The position numbers and the translations under genes were made by a program. The notes beneath the pieces are model-generated. The model ran no database searches, was not told the origin of the DNA, and worked only from the letters and a program-made list of their open reading frames with translations. DNA of 6,767 bases from Sphingomonas bacterium (GTDB lineage Bacteria; Pseudomonadota; Alphaproteobacteria; Sphingomonadales; Sphingomonadaceae): the NCBI RefSeq assembly GCF_903643065.1, contig NZ_CAHJWX010000100.1:1-6767 (forward strand). The letters are read 5' to 3'. Of the stretch, positions 1 to 5,612 are shown in pieces; position 1 is the stretch's first letter, and each line of letters starts with the position of its first letter.

Positions 1-24
1 ATCGACGCTTGCCACCGCCGTAAA

Positions 25-104
25 GGGGGTCCCTTTTAGACGCCGATCGGGGGTCCCGGTTCGACGCCTATTTACAGGGCGGGCCGGCACCTTTTTGACG
101 ATCA
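25..104. repeat. Tandem 24-bp repeats with GGGGGTCCC core, possible IS21-family element end
   Basis: Two head-to-tail units of exactly 24 bp are seen at 25-48 and 49-72. Each begins GGGGGTCCC, then has TTTTAGACGCC or GGTTCGACGCC. A degenerate third copy (GGCACCTTTTTGACG, from position 86) lies before TCA at 102-104, and TCGACGC at 2-8 suggests another unit continuing leftwards. IS21-family insertion sequences are known for several internal repeats near each terminus and for ends that begin TG. Read on the minus strand, the sequence from 104 begins TGATCGTCAAAAAGG, which would fit such a terminus. The transposase genes (istA/istB) would lie beyond the left edge, so the assignment is by resemblance only. 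Plasmid iterons or another repeated protein-binding site are alternatives. Confidence 0.45.
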
Positions 105-473
105 TGGTGCGGCAGCATCCTCGTCGTCGACCTCGGGAACCTCGTCAGCCAGCCTGATGATGGCGGCGCACACGTCGCCCAAGGCCGTGGCAATTACCTC
201 CGCGTCGGCCGCCGGATGCTCGGCGAGCCGCTGAACCCGCCGTCCCAGGAAGTGCAGCGCGGCGATCGTGCGCAGGGCGTCCCTGTTCCAGGCGCCGCCG
301 CTGAACACCCGCGAGCGGATGTGGCCGGAGATGCCGAGCTCGCCGGCTTCCCGGCGAAGCCGCGCGTCCTCTTCGTCGGTCACGCGGAAGATGATGCTCT
401 TGCCCTTCTTCAGCCTCGGTGCCCGCTTGGGCCGCGTCCCGCGAGCCGGGCGCTCACTGACTTTCTGCGGCAT
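102..473 (-). CDS. MobC-like relaxosome accessory / ribbon-helix-helix mobilization protein
   Basis: This encodes a 123-residue protein with a very basic N-terminus (residues 7-25, rich in Arg/Lys/Pro). A likely beta strand KSIIFRVT (25-32) follows, then helices in the pattern DEEDARLRREAGELGISGHI (33-52) and RSRVF. This strand-helix-helix layout is typical of ribbon-helix-helix DNA-binding proteins and of MobC-type accessory factors, which bind oriT and help the relaxase nick it. The C-terminal half (66-110) is helical and matches the usual region of MobC-like proteins only loosely. I chose the ATG at 473 because GGGAGGT lies five to six bases upstream; an in-frame start at 500 has no such support. 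The gene reads away from the candidate oriT at 514-556, as expected for such a factor. A relaxase gene would normally follow but lies off the left edge or is displaced by the repeat region. The TGA stop falls exactly at the possible IS end, so the natural C-terminus may be altered. Confidence 0.6.
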   Translation of the reverse strand: MPQKVSERPARGTRPKRAPRLKKGKSIIFRVTDEEDARLRREAGELGISGHIRSRVFSGGAWNRDALRTIAALHFLGRRVQRLAEHPAADAEVIATALGDVCAAIIRLADEVPEVDDEDAAAP

Positions 474-513
474 CGCCCACCTCCCTGCGACAAGCCCCAA
501 GGCGCGGAGCAGG

Positions 514-556
514 CGCTGTCATAGCAGCGGTGGTGTATATACACCACCCATCCTGC
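514..556 (+). other. Candidate origin of transfer (oriT) with P-type nick core
   Basis: A perfect 20-bp palindrome, GGTGGTGTATATACACCACC, occupies 529-548. Seven bases after it comes CATCCTG|C (549-556). This equals the ATCCTG^C core of nick sites used by P-type relaxases such as RP4 TraI and Ti VirD2 (consensus YATCCTG^Y). In RP4 an inverted repeat lies about 8 bp upstream of nic, so the spacing here is similar. A second small hairpin (CGCTG/CAGCG, 514-529, six-base loop) abuts the palindrome. The site lies just upstream of a MobC-like gene reading away from it. The predicted nick is between 555 and 556 on the plus strand. If so, the integrase side would enter the recipient first and the mobilization genes last. 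The palindrome could instead be an operator for the mobC-like gene, or serve both roles. The call rests on motif and context alone. Confidence 0.5.
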
Positions 557-660
557 TCATCCTCTTTCTTCCGTTCGCGCTGAGGCGAATGCCGAAGCCG
601 AACCATTCCTTCTTCTGACTGCGCGCGCCCTTCCCAATCTCGCCACCTTGGGTGCTCGAC

Positions 661-680
661 CGAACGCTCCCCTGCGTTCG
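661..680. repeat. Perfect 7-bp stem hairpin downstream of the integrase gene
   Basis: CGAACGC (661-667) and GCGTTCG (674-680) form a perfect 7-bp stem around a six-base loop. It lies about 20 bp past the integrase stop codon and could slow or end integrase transcription. It has no following T-run in either direction, so it is not a convincing intrinsic terminator. It may instead belong to the transfer-origin region. Confidence 0.35.
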
Positions 681-700
681 CCAGGGTCCCACGGACGGCA

Positions 701-2683
701 TCAGTCGTCGGCCCGCCCCCGCGCCGGACGCGGGCAGCGCCGCTGGGCGGGCAGCAGGTTCATGACCAGCTGATCCGGCAGATCGGCCGTGACGACGGGG
801 ATCTTCTCGACGACCGACTTCAGCTTCAGCAACGAGGCGCGTGACGGGTACCGCGTCTCGCCCTCCCCGCCCCTACCCTTATGGCCCAAGTGGTCGTTTC
901 TGAATTCGAGGAAGACCTCCTGATCCTTGAGCTCGTCCGAGACCATGTGCCGGGCGGAATGCATCGCCTGGCCACGCTTCAGACCCGGCACCTCTCGGGC
1001 GATGTAGATCCACCAGAGCTTGTAGAAGACGTCGCCCAGCTTGCGCTTGGTGTCGGCGGCGGGCAGCAGTTCGGGAAACAGAAGCCGCTCCCCCGCGGCG
1101 CGCATGGCCTCGACATAACGAAGGAAGCCGAGCCGGATCAGCTCGTCGGCGATCACGACCACGCGGCGCGCCGACGTGTTCTTGACCCGACCGGTTTCGG
1201 TGGGGCGGATCAGCAGGTAGTGGATGTCGTGTCCGCTTTCGACGTCGTCGAGCATGAGCTTGCAGAGTTCTTCCCGGCGGGCGCCGGTGTACCAGACGAG
1301 CAGCAGGACGTAGAACAGCCCGTCGTGGATGATCGATGATCCGGGTTCGAGCCGGCGCTCCACGTCGCGACACCCGGTCCAAGGTGACAGGCGGAAGATC
1401 GCCTGGCCCTGCTCGCGCGTGTAGCGTTGGCGGGCCTCGCGCTCATCCATGTCGATCGCGACGGTGAACTCGCCGAAGTCGATCTCTGCGGCCATCGGCA
1501 CCGTCTTGCGCATGAAGGCGTGAACCTGACCGAGCTTGTTGTAGTGCTTGTTCGCCGTGCCAGCGGAGAGACCCACCTCGTCGGTCGACAGATCGCCGGC
1601 CGCGACCTGCTCGGCCGTCGACGCGGTGGCGTCGTCCAGGCTCTGGCTCAGATCGCGGTCGCGCGGTGCCTTGCCATACCGGACGGACAGTTGGTCGAAC
1701 GACGCGTCGAGCTTGAGGATATCGGCCTTCGTCACGCGCCATAGTGGTGTGCCGGGCGGTAGCGATTTCTGGAGCAGCGCCGCTGCCCAGCGGATCTGGC
1801 GCAACGTCTGCTCGCCCACACTCTCCTTTGCGCGCTTGCCGTCCTGGCGATGGGCGAGCAGGCGCGGAGTTTCCGCGATCATGCGCTCGGCCGCCTCGAC
1901 GGGCGTGCAATGCTGCCAGGTTTCGGGCACGGCCGGGTCGCTGGATACCGGTAAAGGAACTGGGATCGGCGACGACGCCGCTGATGATACTGGCGGGATC
2001 GACGCTGGTTGCAGTCGGCTCACCAGCTGCTGGAGTTGCTGCTCCGCATCGGCATAGGCGTCTCGGTAAGTCGGATAGAGCGCCAGTTCGACTTTCCAGC
2101 GCGACCGGTCATCCACGGGCAGACCGGCGGCAGCGAGATGGTGGTCGATCTCCGCGCGCCGGATCGGGCTGATGCTCCGGTCCTCGCGCATGGCGATGAT
2201 CGCCTTCAGATCAGCGATGCGTTGAGGGTCCCACCCGTCATCCTCGAGTTGACGCTGCTCCGCAGGCAAGAACGACATGTGCCCGCCCAAGCGCATCAGG
2301 CGCTCGAAATAGTCGATGAAGGCGAGGTTCGCCGCCGAGTGGAGCGCGGCATGGTACGGCGTGGACCGCTGATCGGTGCAGACCTCGCTCAGGCGCTCCT
2401 CGTACATCGCCTTGGCGATGGCCTGGAGCTCGCGTTCAGTGATGCTGGTTGCCGCTTTGACCTTGCGGTCGAGCATCTCGACGACTCCCGGCGTGAACGC
2501 GGTCAACAACGCGCCCCTGTTTCGCGCCTGGAGCCGGTTGGTGGTCCCCAGCGACAACCGCACGTCTAGCGCGGCATTTCCCAACAGACGGTGAACCCGG
2601 CGCCACCAGAAGATGTGCCCGCGACGATAGACGTGCTGAAGACAGGCCAACGGCAATAATCCTCGCGGACACCCCGTTGGCAC
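701..2683 (-). CDS. Large tyrosine recombinase / site-specific integrase next to tRNA-Gln
   Basis: This 660-residue phage-type integrase probably inserts and excises the mobile element at the neighbouring tRNA gene. The catalytic set is complete: Arg469 in YTGARREEL, Lys501 in GRVKN, His575 and Arg578 in MHSARH, His601 in DHLGH, and the likely nucleophile Tyr612 in ETRY. Residues 255-415 look like the core-binding domain (for example AGTANKHYNKLGQVHAFMRK). They are preceded by a Pro/Ser-rich linker at about 225-255. The N-terminus (HVYRRGHIFWWRRV, 17-30) resembles the DUF6538-type head found on many alphaproteobacterial integrases. About 440 residues precede the catalytic domain, far more than in classical 350-450-residue integrases. 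I take the GTG at 2683 as the start; no strong ribosome binding site is visible, and a slightly later start, such as the TTG codon before ACLQHVYRRG, is possible. The gene reads away from the tRNA 3' end, and its start is 68 bp from it. The frame is open throughout, with no sign of decay. Confidence 0.88.
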   Translation of the reverse strand: MPTGCPRGLLPLACLQHVYRRGHIFWWRRVHRLLGNAALDVRLSLGTTNRLQARNRGALLTAFTPGVVEMLDRKVKAATSITERELQAIAKAMYEERLSEVCTDQRSTPYHAALHSAANLAFIDYFERLMRLGGHMSFLPAEQRQLEDDGWDPQRIADLKAIIAMREDRSISPIRRAEIDHHLAAAGLPVDDRSRWKVELALYPTYRDAYADAEQQLQQLVSRLQPASIPPVSSAASSPIPVPLPVSSDPAVPETWQHCTPVEAAERMIAETPRLLAHRQDGKRAKESVGEQTLRQIRWAAALLQKSLPPGTPLWRVTKADILKLDASFDQLSVRYGKAPRDRDLSQSLDDATASTAEQVAAGDLSTDEVGLSAGTANKHYNKLGQVHAFMRKTVPMAAEIDFGEFTVAIDMDEREARQRYTREQGQAIFRLSPWTGCRDVERRLEPGSSIIHDGLFYVLLLVWYTGARREELCKLMLDDVESGHDIHYLLIRPTETGRVKNTSARRVVVIADELIRLGFLRYVEAMRAAGERLLFPELLPAADTKRKLGDVFYKLWWIYIAREVPGLKRGQAMHSARHMVSDELKDQEVFLEFRNDHLGHKGRGGEGETRYPSRASLLKLKSVVEKIPVVTADLPDQLVMNLLPAQRRCPRPARGRADD

Positions 2684-2698
2684 AATCGACTGTGCACT

Positions 2699-2751
2699 CT
2701 GGGGCGGCCAAACTAGGTTTAGCCAGCTAGATCAATCACTTATCTGGGAAT
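2699..2751. other. Candidate attachment-site region between tRNA-Gln and the integrase
   Basis: This spacer separates the encoded CCA end of tRNA-Gln from the integrase start. CTGGGGCGGC (2699-2708) is an exact 10-bp direct repeat of CTGGGGCGGC at 2755-2764, which is the 3' acceptor end of the tRNA. An imperfect inverted repeat, GGCCAAAC-TAG-GTTTAGCC (2706-2724, one mismatch in eight), overlaps the copy. The stretch is visibly more AT-rich than the core genes. Integrases of this kind usually cross over within the 3' half of a tRNA gene and bind nearby repeats, so this is the expected att region. The exact crossover core cannot be fixed from one end of the element. Confidence 0.4.
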
Positions 2752-2826
2752 TGGCTGGGGCGGCAGGATTCGAACCTGCGAATGGCGGCACCAAAAGCCG
2801 CTGCCTTACCGCTTGGCGACGCCCCA
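2752..2826 (-). tRNA. tRNA-Gln (anticodon UUG)
   Basis: A complete 75-nt cloverleaf can be read on the minus strand. It has a 7-bp acceptor stem TGGGGCG/CGCCCCA, a D arm GCC-AAGCGGTAA-GGC, an anticodon stem GCGGC/GCCGC with loop TTTTGGT, and a T arm GCAGG-TTCGAAT-CCTGC. The discriminator base is G and the CCA is encoded. The anticodon TTG is at 2794-2792 and reads CAA (and CAG by wobble). The unusual U1-A72 first pair is a known identity feature of bacterial glutamine tRNAs and supports the assignment. The 3' end faces the integrase gene, so the tRNA is the likely integration target; the gene remains intact, as expected if the element restores the 3' end. Confidence 0.97.
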
Positions 2827-2841
2827 CCACCGGTCGGTGGC

Positions 2842-2869
2842 CGTATAGCGCGCCGGGCGGTCAGGGCAA
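2842..2869 (-). promoter_or_regulatory. Likely tRNA-Gln promoter overlapping the end of ilvE
   Basis: On the minus strand a -35-like TTGCCC (2869-2864) and a -10-like TATACG (2847-2842) are separated by 16 bp. They lie just upstream of the tRNA 5' end at 2826. The -35 box overlaps the last ilvE codons and its stop. Transcription would start a few bases before the tRNA. The short palindrome CCACCGGTCGGTGG (2827-2840) between the -10 box and the tRNA could form a leader hairpin. Read-through from ilvE is an alternative source of the transcript. Confidence 0.45.
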
Positions 2870-3958
2870 CGGGTAGCGCCAGCCGTGCGGGTCGGGCGCG
2901 CGGCCGCGTTGCACGGCGGCGAGCGCGGCGAGCAGCTCGGCCGTCACCGGGCCGATGCCGCCGTCGCCGATCGGAAACGCATAGTCCGGCCCCGCCACCT
3001 GGCCGATCGGCGTCACCACCGCCGCCGTGCCGCAGGCGAACGCCTCCGCGCATCGGCCGCTCGCCGCGTCCGCGCGCCATTGCTCGATCGCATAGGGCTC
3101 CTCGCGCACGGTGCGCCCCGCATCGCGCGCCAGCGCGATCAGGCTGTCGCGGGTGATGCCGGGCAGGATGGTGCCGGTCAGCGGCGGGGTGCGCAGCGAG
3201 CCATCGGCATGCACGAAGAAGATGTTCATGCCGCCCAGCTCCTCCACCCAGCGGCGCTCGGCCGCGTCCAGGAATACCACCTGATCGTGGCCGCGCTCGG
3301 TCGCTTCCTGCTGCGCGATGAGGCTGGTGGCATAGTTGCCGCCGCACTTCGCCGCGCCGGTGCCGCCGGCGCCGGCGCGGGTGAACTGATGGCTGACCCA
3401 CAGCGACACCGCCCGCGCGCCACCTTTCCAATAGGCGCCGACCGACGAGGCGACCACCATGTACAGATACTCGGTCGCCGGTCGGACGCCCAGGAACGCC
3501 TCGCTGGCGATGCAGAAGGGCCGCAGGTACAGCGCCCCCTCCTCCCCCGCCGGGATCCAGTCGCGGTCGGCGGCGACCAGCGCCTTCAGCGAGGCGACGA
3601 ACAGCTCGTCCGGCAGCTCGGGCATGGCGAGCCGTCGCGCCGACGAGCGGAAGCGAGCGGCGTTGGCGTCCGGCCGGAACAACGCCGTACCCCCGTCCGC
3701 CAGCCGATAGGCCTTGAGCCCCTCGAAGATCTCCTGCGCGTAATGCAGCACCGCGCAGGCCGGGTCGACGCTCAGCGGCGTCCGCGCGACGACCCGCGCG
3801 TCGTGCCAGCCATCCGCGCTCGACCAGCCCACCACCGCCATGTGATCGGTGAAGACCTTGCCGAATCCGGGGTCGACCAGCCGCGCGTCGCGCGTGACGG
3901 CCTCCACGGGGGTCGCATGCGGCTCCAGCCGGAAGGGCGAGGCTGACGACGCGAGCAT
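2861..3958 (-). CDS. ilvE: Branched-chain amino acid aminotransferase
   Basis: This 365-residue cytosolic PLP enzyme of fold-type IV moves the amino group between glutamate and the keto acids of leucine, isoleucine and valine (EC 2.6.1.42). It makes the last step of their synthesis or the first of their breakdown. The PLP-binding lysine is Lys204 in GTGAAKCGGNYA. Other family motifs are HYAQEIFEGLKAYR (72-85), GALYLRPF (141-148), VVFLDAAERRWVEELGGMNIFFV (227-249), TGTILPGITR (261-270) and FACGTAAVVTPIG (307-319). The length fits the longer IlvE class (about 350-370 residues) rather than the E. coli type of about 309. The ATG at 3958 is preceded by AAGGA about 11 bases upstream, an acceptable though loose ribosome binding site. 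The gene is divergent from a MarR regulator, which might control it, but the sequence does not prove this. The tRNA-Gln gene follows after 34 bp. Confidence 0.95.
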   Translation of the reverse strand: MLASSASPFRLEPHATPVEAVTRDARLVDPGFGKVFTDHMAVVGWSSADGWHDARVVARTPLSVDPACAVLHYAQEIFEGLKAYRLADGGTALFRPDANAARFRSSARRLAMPELPDELFVASLKALVAADRDWIPAGEEGALYLRPFCIASEAFLGVRPATEYLYMVVASSVGAYWKGGARAVSLWVSHQFTRAGAGGTGAAKCGGNYATSLIAQQEATERGHDQVVFLDAAERRWVEELGGMNIFFVHADGSLRTPPLTGTILPGITRDSLIALARDAGRTVREEPYAIEQWRADAASGRCAEAFACGTAAVVTPIGQVAGPDYAFPIGDGGIGPVTAELLAALAAVQRGRAPDPHGWRYPLP

Positions 3959-4027
3959 GCGGCGGTCGATCCTTATGTCCGAAACGGGGGTTGCCGCCGA
4001 CTAGGGCCGGTGGTTAGACGGGTCAAC
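3959..4027. promoter_or_regulatory. Divergent ilvE–marR intergenic control region
   Basis: This 69-bp spacer must hold the start signals for both divergent genes. For ilvE, a TTGACC box is seen on the minus strand at 4026-4021, but the partner -10 about 16-17 bp away (CTAGTC/TAGTCG) is poor. For marR no good box pair is visible. No clear long palindrome for a MarR dimer is evident. The shortness of the region means regulator binding here would affect both genes. Confidence 0.3.
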
Positions 4028-4513
4028 ATGGCTGCCTCAGCACCCGCGTCCCCCCAGTTCCTGCGCGATCCCGAACTCCGTCGCGGCCTGGAGCTGCTGT
4101 ATTTCGGCTATTCGCATCTCACCCGCTCGATCGACCGCGATCTGGCGGCGCAGGGGCTGGGCCGCGCGCACCACCGCGCGCTGTACTTCATCGGCCGCAA
4201 GCCGGAGCTGACGGTGAGCGAGCTGCTGGCGCTGCTGGCGATCACCAAGCAATCGCTCGGCCGCGTGCTGACCGAGCTGGGCGAGCGCGGGCTGGTGGAG
4301 ACGCGCCCGGGCGAGCGCGATCGCCGCCAGCGCCTGCTGCGGCTCACGCCCGCCGGCGCGGCGCTGGAAAGCAGCCTGTTCGAACAGGCCCGCCAACGCA
4401 TCGCCGCCGCCTATGCGCGCGCGGGCCAGCATGCGGTGAGCGGCTTCTGGACGGTGCTGGAAGGGCTGGTGCCCGAAGCCGAGCGCGCGAACATCGTCGC
4501 GCTGAGCGGTTAA
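4028..4513 (+). CDS. MarR-family winged helix-turn-helix transcriptional regulator
   Basis: This 161-residue protein matches the usual MarR size and layout. Helices at 14-42 probably form part of the dimer interface. The winged helix-turn-helix spans about 45-110: LTVSELLALLAITKQSLGRV (61-80) holds the recognition region, followed by LTELGERGLVETRPGERDRRQRLLRLTPAG. The Asp-Arg-Arg of the wing (98-100) is the conserved DNA-contacting feature of the family. C-terminal helices (111-150) complete the dimer domain. I prefer the ATG at 4028. A GTG at 4010, six codons earlier and preceded by AGGG, is a real alternative because the ATG has only a weak ribosome binding site. The ligand is unknown. The divergent position next to ilvE suggests local control of that gene or itself, which is inference from context only. 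Confidence 0.9.
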   Translation: MAASAPASPQFLRDPELRRGLELLYFGYSHLTRSIDRDLAAQGLGRAHHRALYFIGRKPELTVSELLALLAITKQSLGRVLTELGERGLVETRPGERDRRQRLLRLTPAGAALESSLFEQARQRIAAAYARAGQHAVSGFWTVLEGLVPEAERANIVALSG

Positions 4514-4796
4514 GAGGGAGCAGGGAGCAGGATCTACGATCAGGCTCGCTACCAACTCCCGTCATCCCGGCCTCGTGTCGGGATCCACCTCGGGCCAGGC
4601 ACATTGCGTCGATACGTCGGTATGCCGCCCGGGTCGGGCGTGGCTGCCGCGACAAACCCGGAATGGCGATCAGGATTGTACTGTTCAGATCGAATCCTGA
4701 CCCCGTTCGTGTCGAGCGTAGTCGAGACACCGCACCAAGCTCGGTCCTCAACCGCGGTCGGGATGAACGGAAGTAAACACCTGCAGCGGACAGGCT
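4514..4796. repeat. Convergent spacer filled with dispersed palindromic hairpins
   Basis: Between the convergent marR and proC genes, 283 bp carry no credible gene but several inverted repeats. They are ATCCCG/CGGGAT (4564-4584, nine-base loop); CGCCCG-GGT-CGGGCG (4626-4640); TCAGGATT/AATCCTGA (4670-4700, perfect 8-bp arms, 15-base loop); and GTG-TCGA with TCGA-GA-CAC (4709-4730, imperfect). The first, within GTCATCCCGG...CGGGATCCA, and the last, within GTTCGTGTCGAG...GTCGAGACACC, resemble dispersed repeats that I recall as common in sphingomonads and other alphaproteobacteria. They may act as bidirectional transcription stops, but none has a T-run. A short tandem GGGAGCA also occurs near 4517-4529. 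Confidence 0.55.
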
Positions 4797-5612
4797 CTAG
4801 CCCCGCGCCGCCGCCGCCATCTCGGCATTCCGCACCGCCGCCGCGCGCAGCGTCTCCGTCAGCAGCGCCACCAGCGCCCCATCGCGATCGAGCACGTTCA
4901 GCCCCTCGCGCGTCGATCCGCCAGGCGACGCGACCCGCTCGGCCAGCGCCGCCGGGCTCGCCTCCGCCCGAGCCGCCAGCATGGCCGAGCCCTCGACCGT
5001 CGCCAGCGCCAGCCGCGCCGCCTGATCCGCAGGCAACCCAAGCGCCGCGCCGGCCTGGGCCACCGCATCGATCCAGCGGTACAGAAAGCCCGGCCCACTC
5101 CCCGCCAGCGCGGTGACGACGTCGAACAGCGCCTCGTCCGCGATCCGTTCGACCAGCCCCAGCGGCGCCATCAGCGCCTCGGCGCGATCCAGCTCGCCCG
5201 TCCCGTGCAGCGCCACCACGCCCTTGCCGATCGCAACCGGCAGGTTAGGCATCGCTCGCACGATCGCCCCGGCGCCGGTCAGCCCGGCCAGCGTCGCCAC
5301 TTCCACCCCGGCCAGAATCGAGACGAGCAGGCGCGGCGCCAGTCCGGCCAGCACCGGCCGCAGCCCGCCCAGCTGGTACGGCTTGAACCCCAGCATCACC
5401 GTGTCGAAGCGCTCGTCGGGCACCGCGCGAGTCACGCGCACGCCGTCAGGCATCGCCCGCCCGCTCGGGCTCACGACCGTCATCCGGGCCGGATCGAGCC
5501 CCGCCTCCAGCCAGCGCCGCAGCATCGCGCCGCCCATGTGGCCCGCGCCGACCAGCAGCAGCCGGCCCGCCGCCTCGCCCAGGGCGGAGCCGTCCGCGAG
5601 CGGCTCGCTCAC
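4797..5612 (-). CDS. proC: Pyrroline-5-carboxylate reductase
   Basis: This 271-residue cytosolic enzyme reduces 1-pyrroline-5-carboxylate to proline with NAD(P)H (EC 1.5.1.2), the last step of proline synthesis. The N-terminal Rossmann fold has its nucleotide loop VGAGHMGGA at 21-29. Family motifs follow: MPNLPVAIGKGV (121-132), LAGSGPGFLYRWIDA (169-183), and the signature around ERVASPGGSTREGLNVLD (225-242) near the C-terminus. The length is normal (about 265-280). The start is the GTG at 5612, preceded by AGGGAGAGG. A longer upstream frame (to 5852) only shadows the YbjN gene. The GTG overlaps the stop of the preceding YbjN-domain gene as GTGA, so the two are very likely co-translated. It appears to be the last gene of the minus-strand cluster. 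Confidence 0.95.
   Translation of the reverse strand: MSEPLADGSALGEAAGRLLLVGAGHMGGAMLRRWLEAGLDPARMTVVSPSGRAMPDGVRVTRAVPDERFDTVMLGFKPYQLGGLRPVLAGLAPRLLVSILAGVEVATLAGLTGAGAIVRAMPNLPVAIGKGVVALHGTGELDRAEALMAPLGLVERIADEALFDVVTALAGSGPGFLYRWIDAVAQAGAALGLPADQAARLALATVEGSAMLAARAEASPAALAERVASPGGSTREGLNVLDRDGALVALLTETLRAAAVRNAEMAAAARG

Noticed and set aside
2376..2594. Plus-strand open frames opposite the integrase, including this one.
   Set aside because: No domain, no ribosome binding site, and they lie wholly within the antisense of an intact recombinase gene.
2885..3946. Long plus-strand open frame of 353 codons opposite ilvE.
   Set aside because: It is an antisense shadow caused by high GC; the protein has low-complexity Arg/Ala composition and no family motif, whereas ilvE is unmistakable.
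4690..4702. TCGAATCCTG matches the T-arm region of the tRNA-Gln gene and could look like a distant att copy.
   Set aside because: Ten bases only, on the core-chromosome side of the tRNA, and it forms part of a separate inverted repeat (4670-4700) with its own explanation.
4751..4758. ACCGCGGT perfect 8-bp palindrome upstream of the proC 3' end.
   Set aside because: Short GC palindromes are frequent by chance in DNA of this composition.
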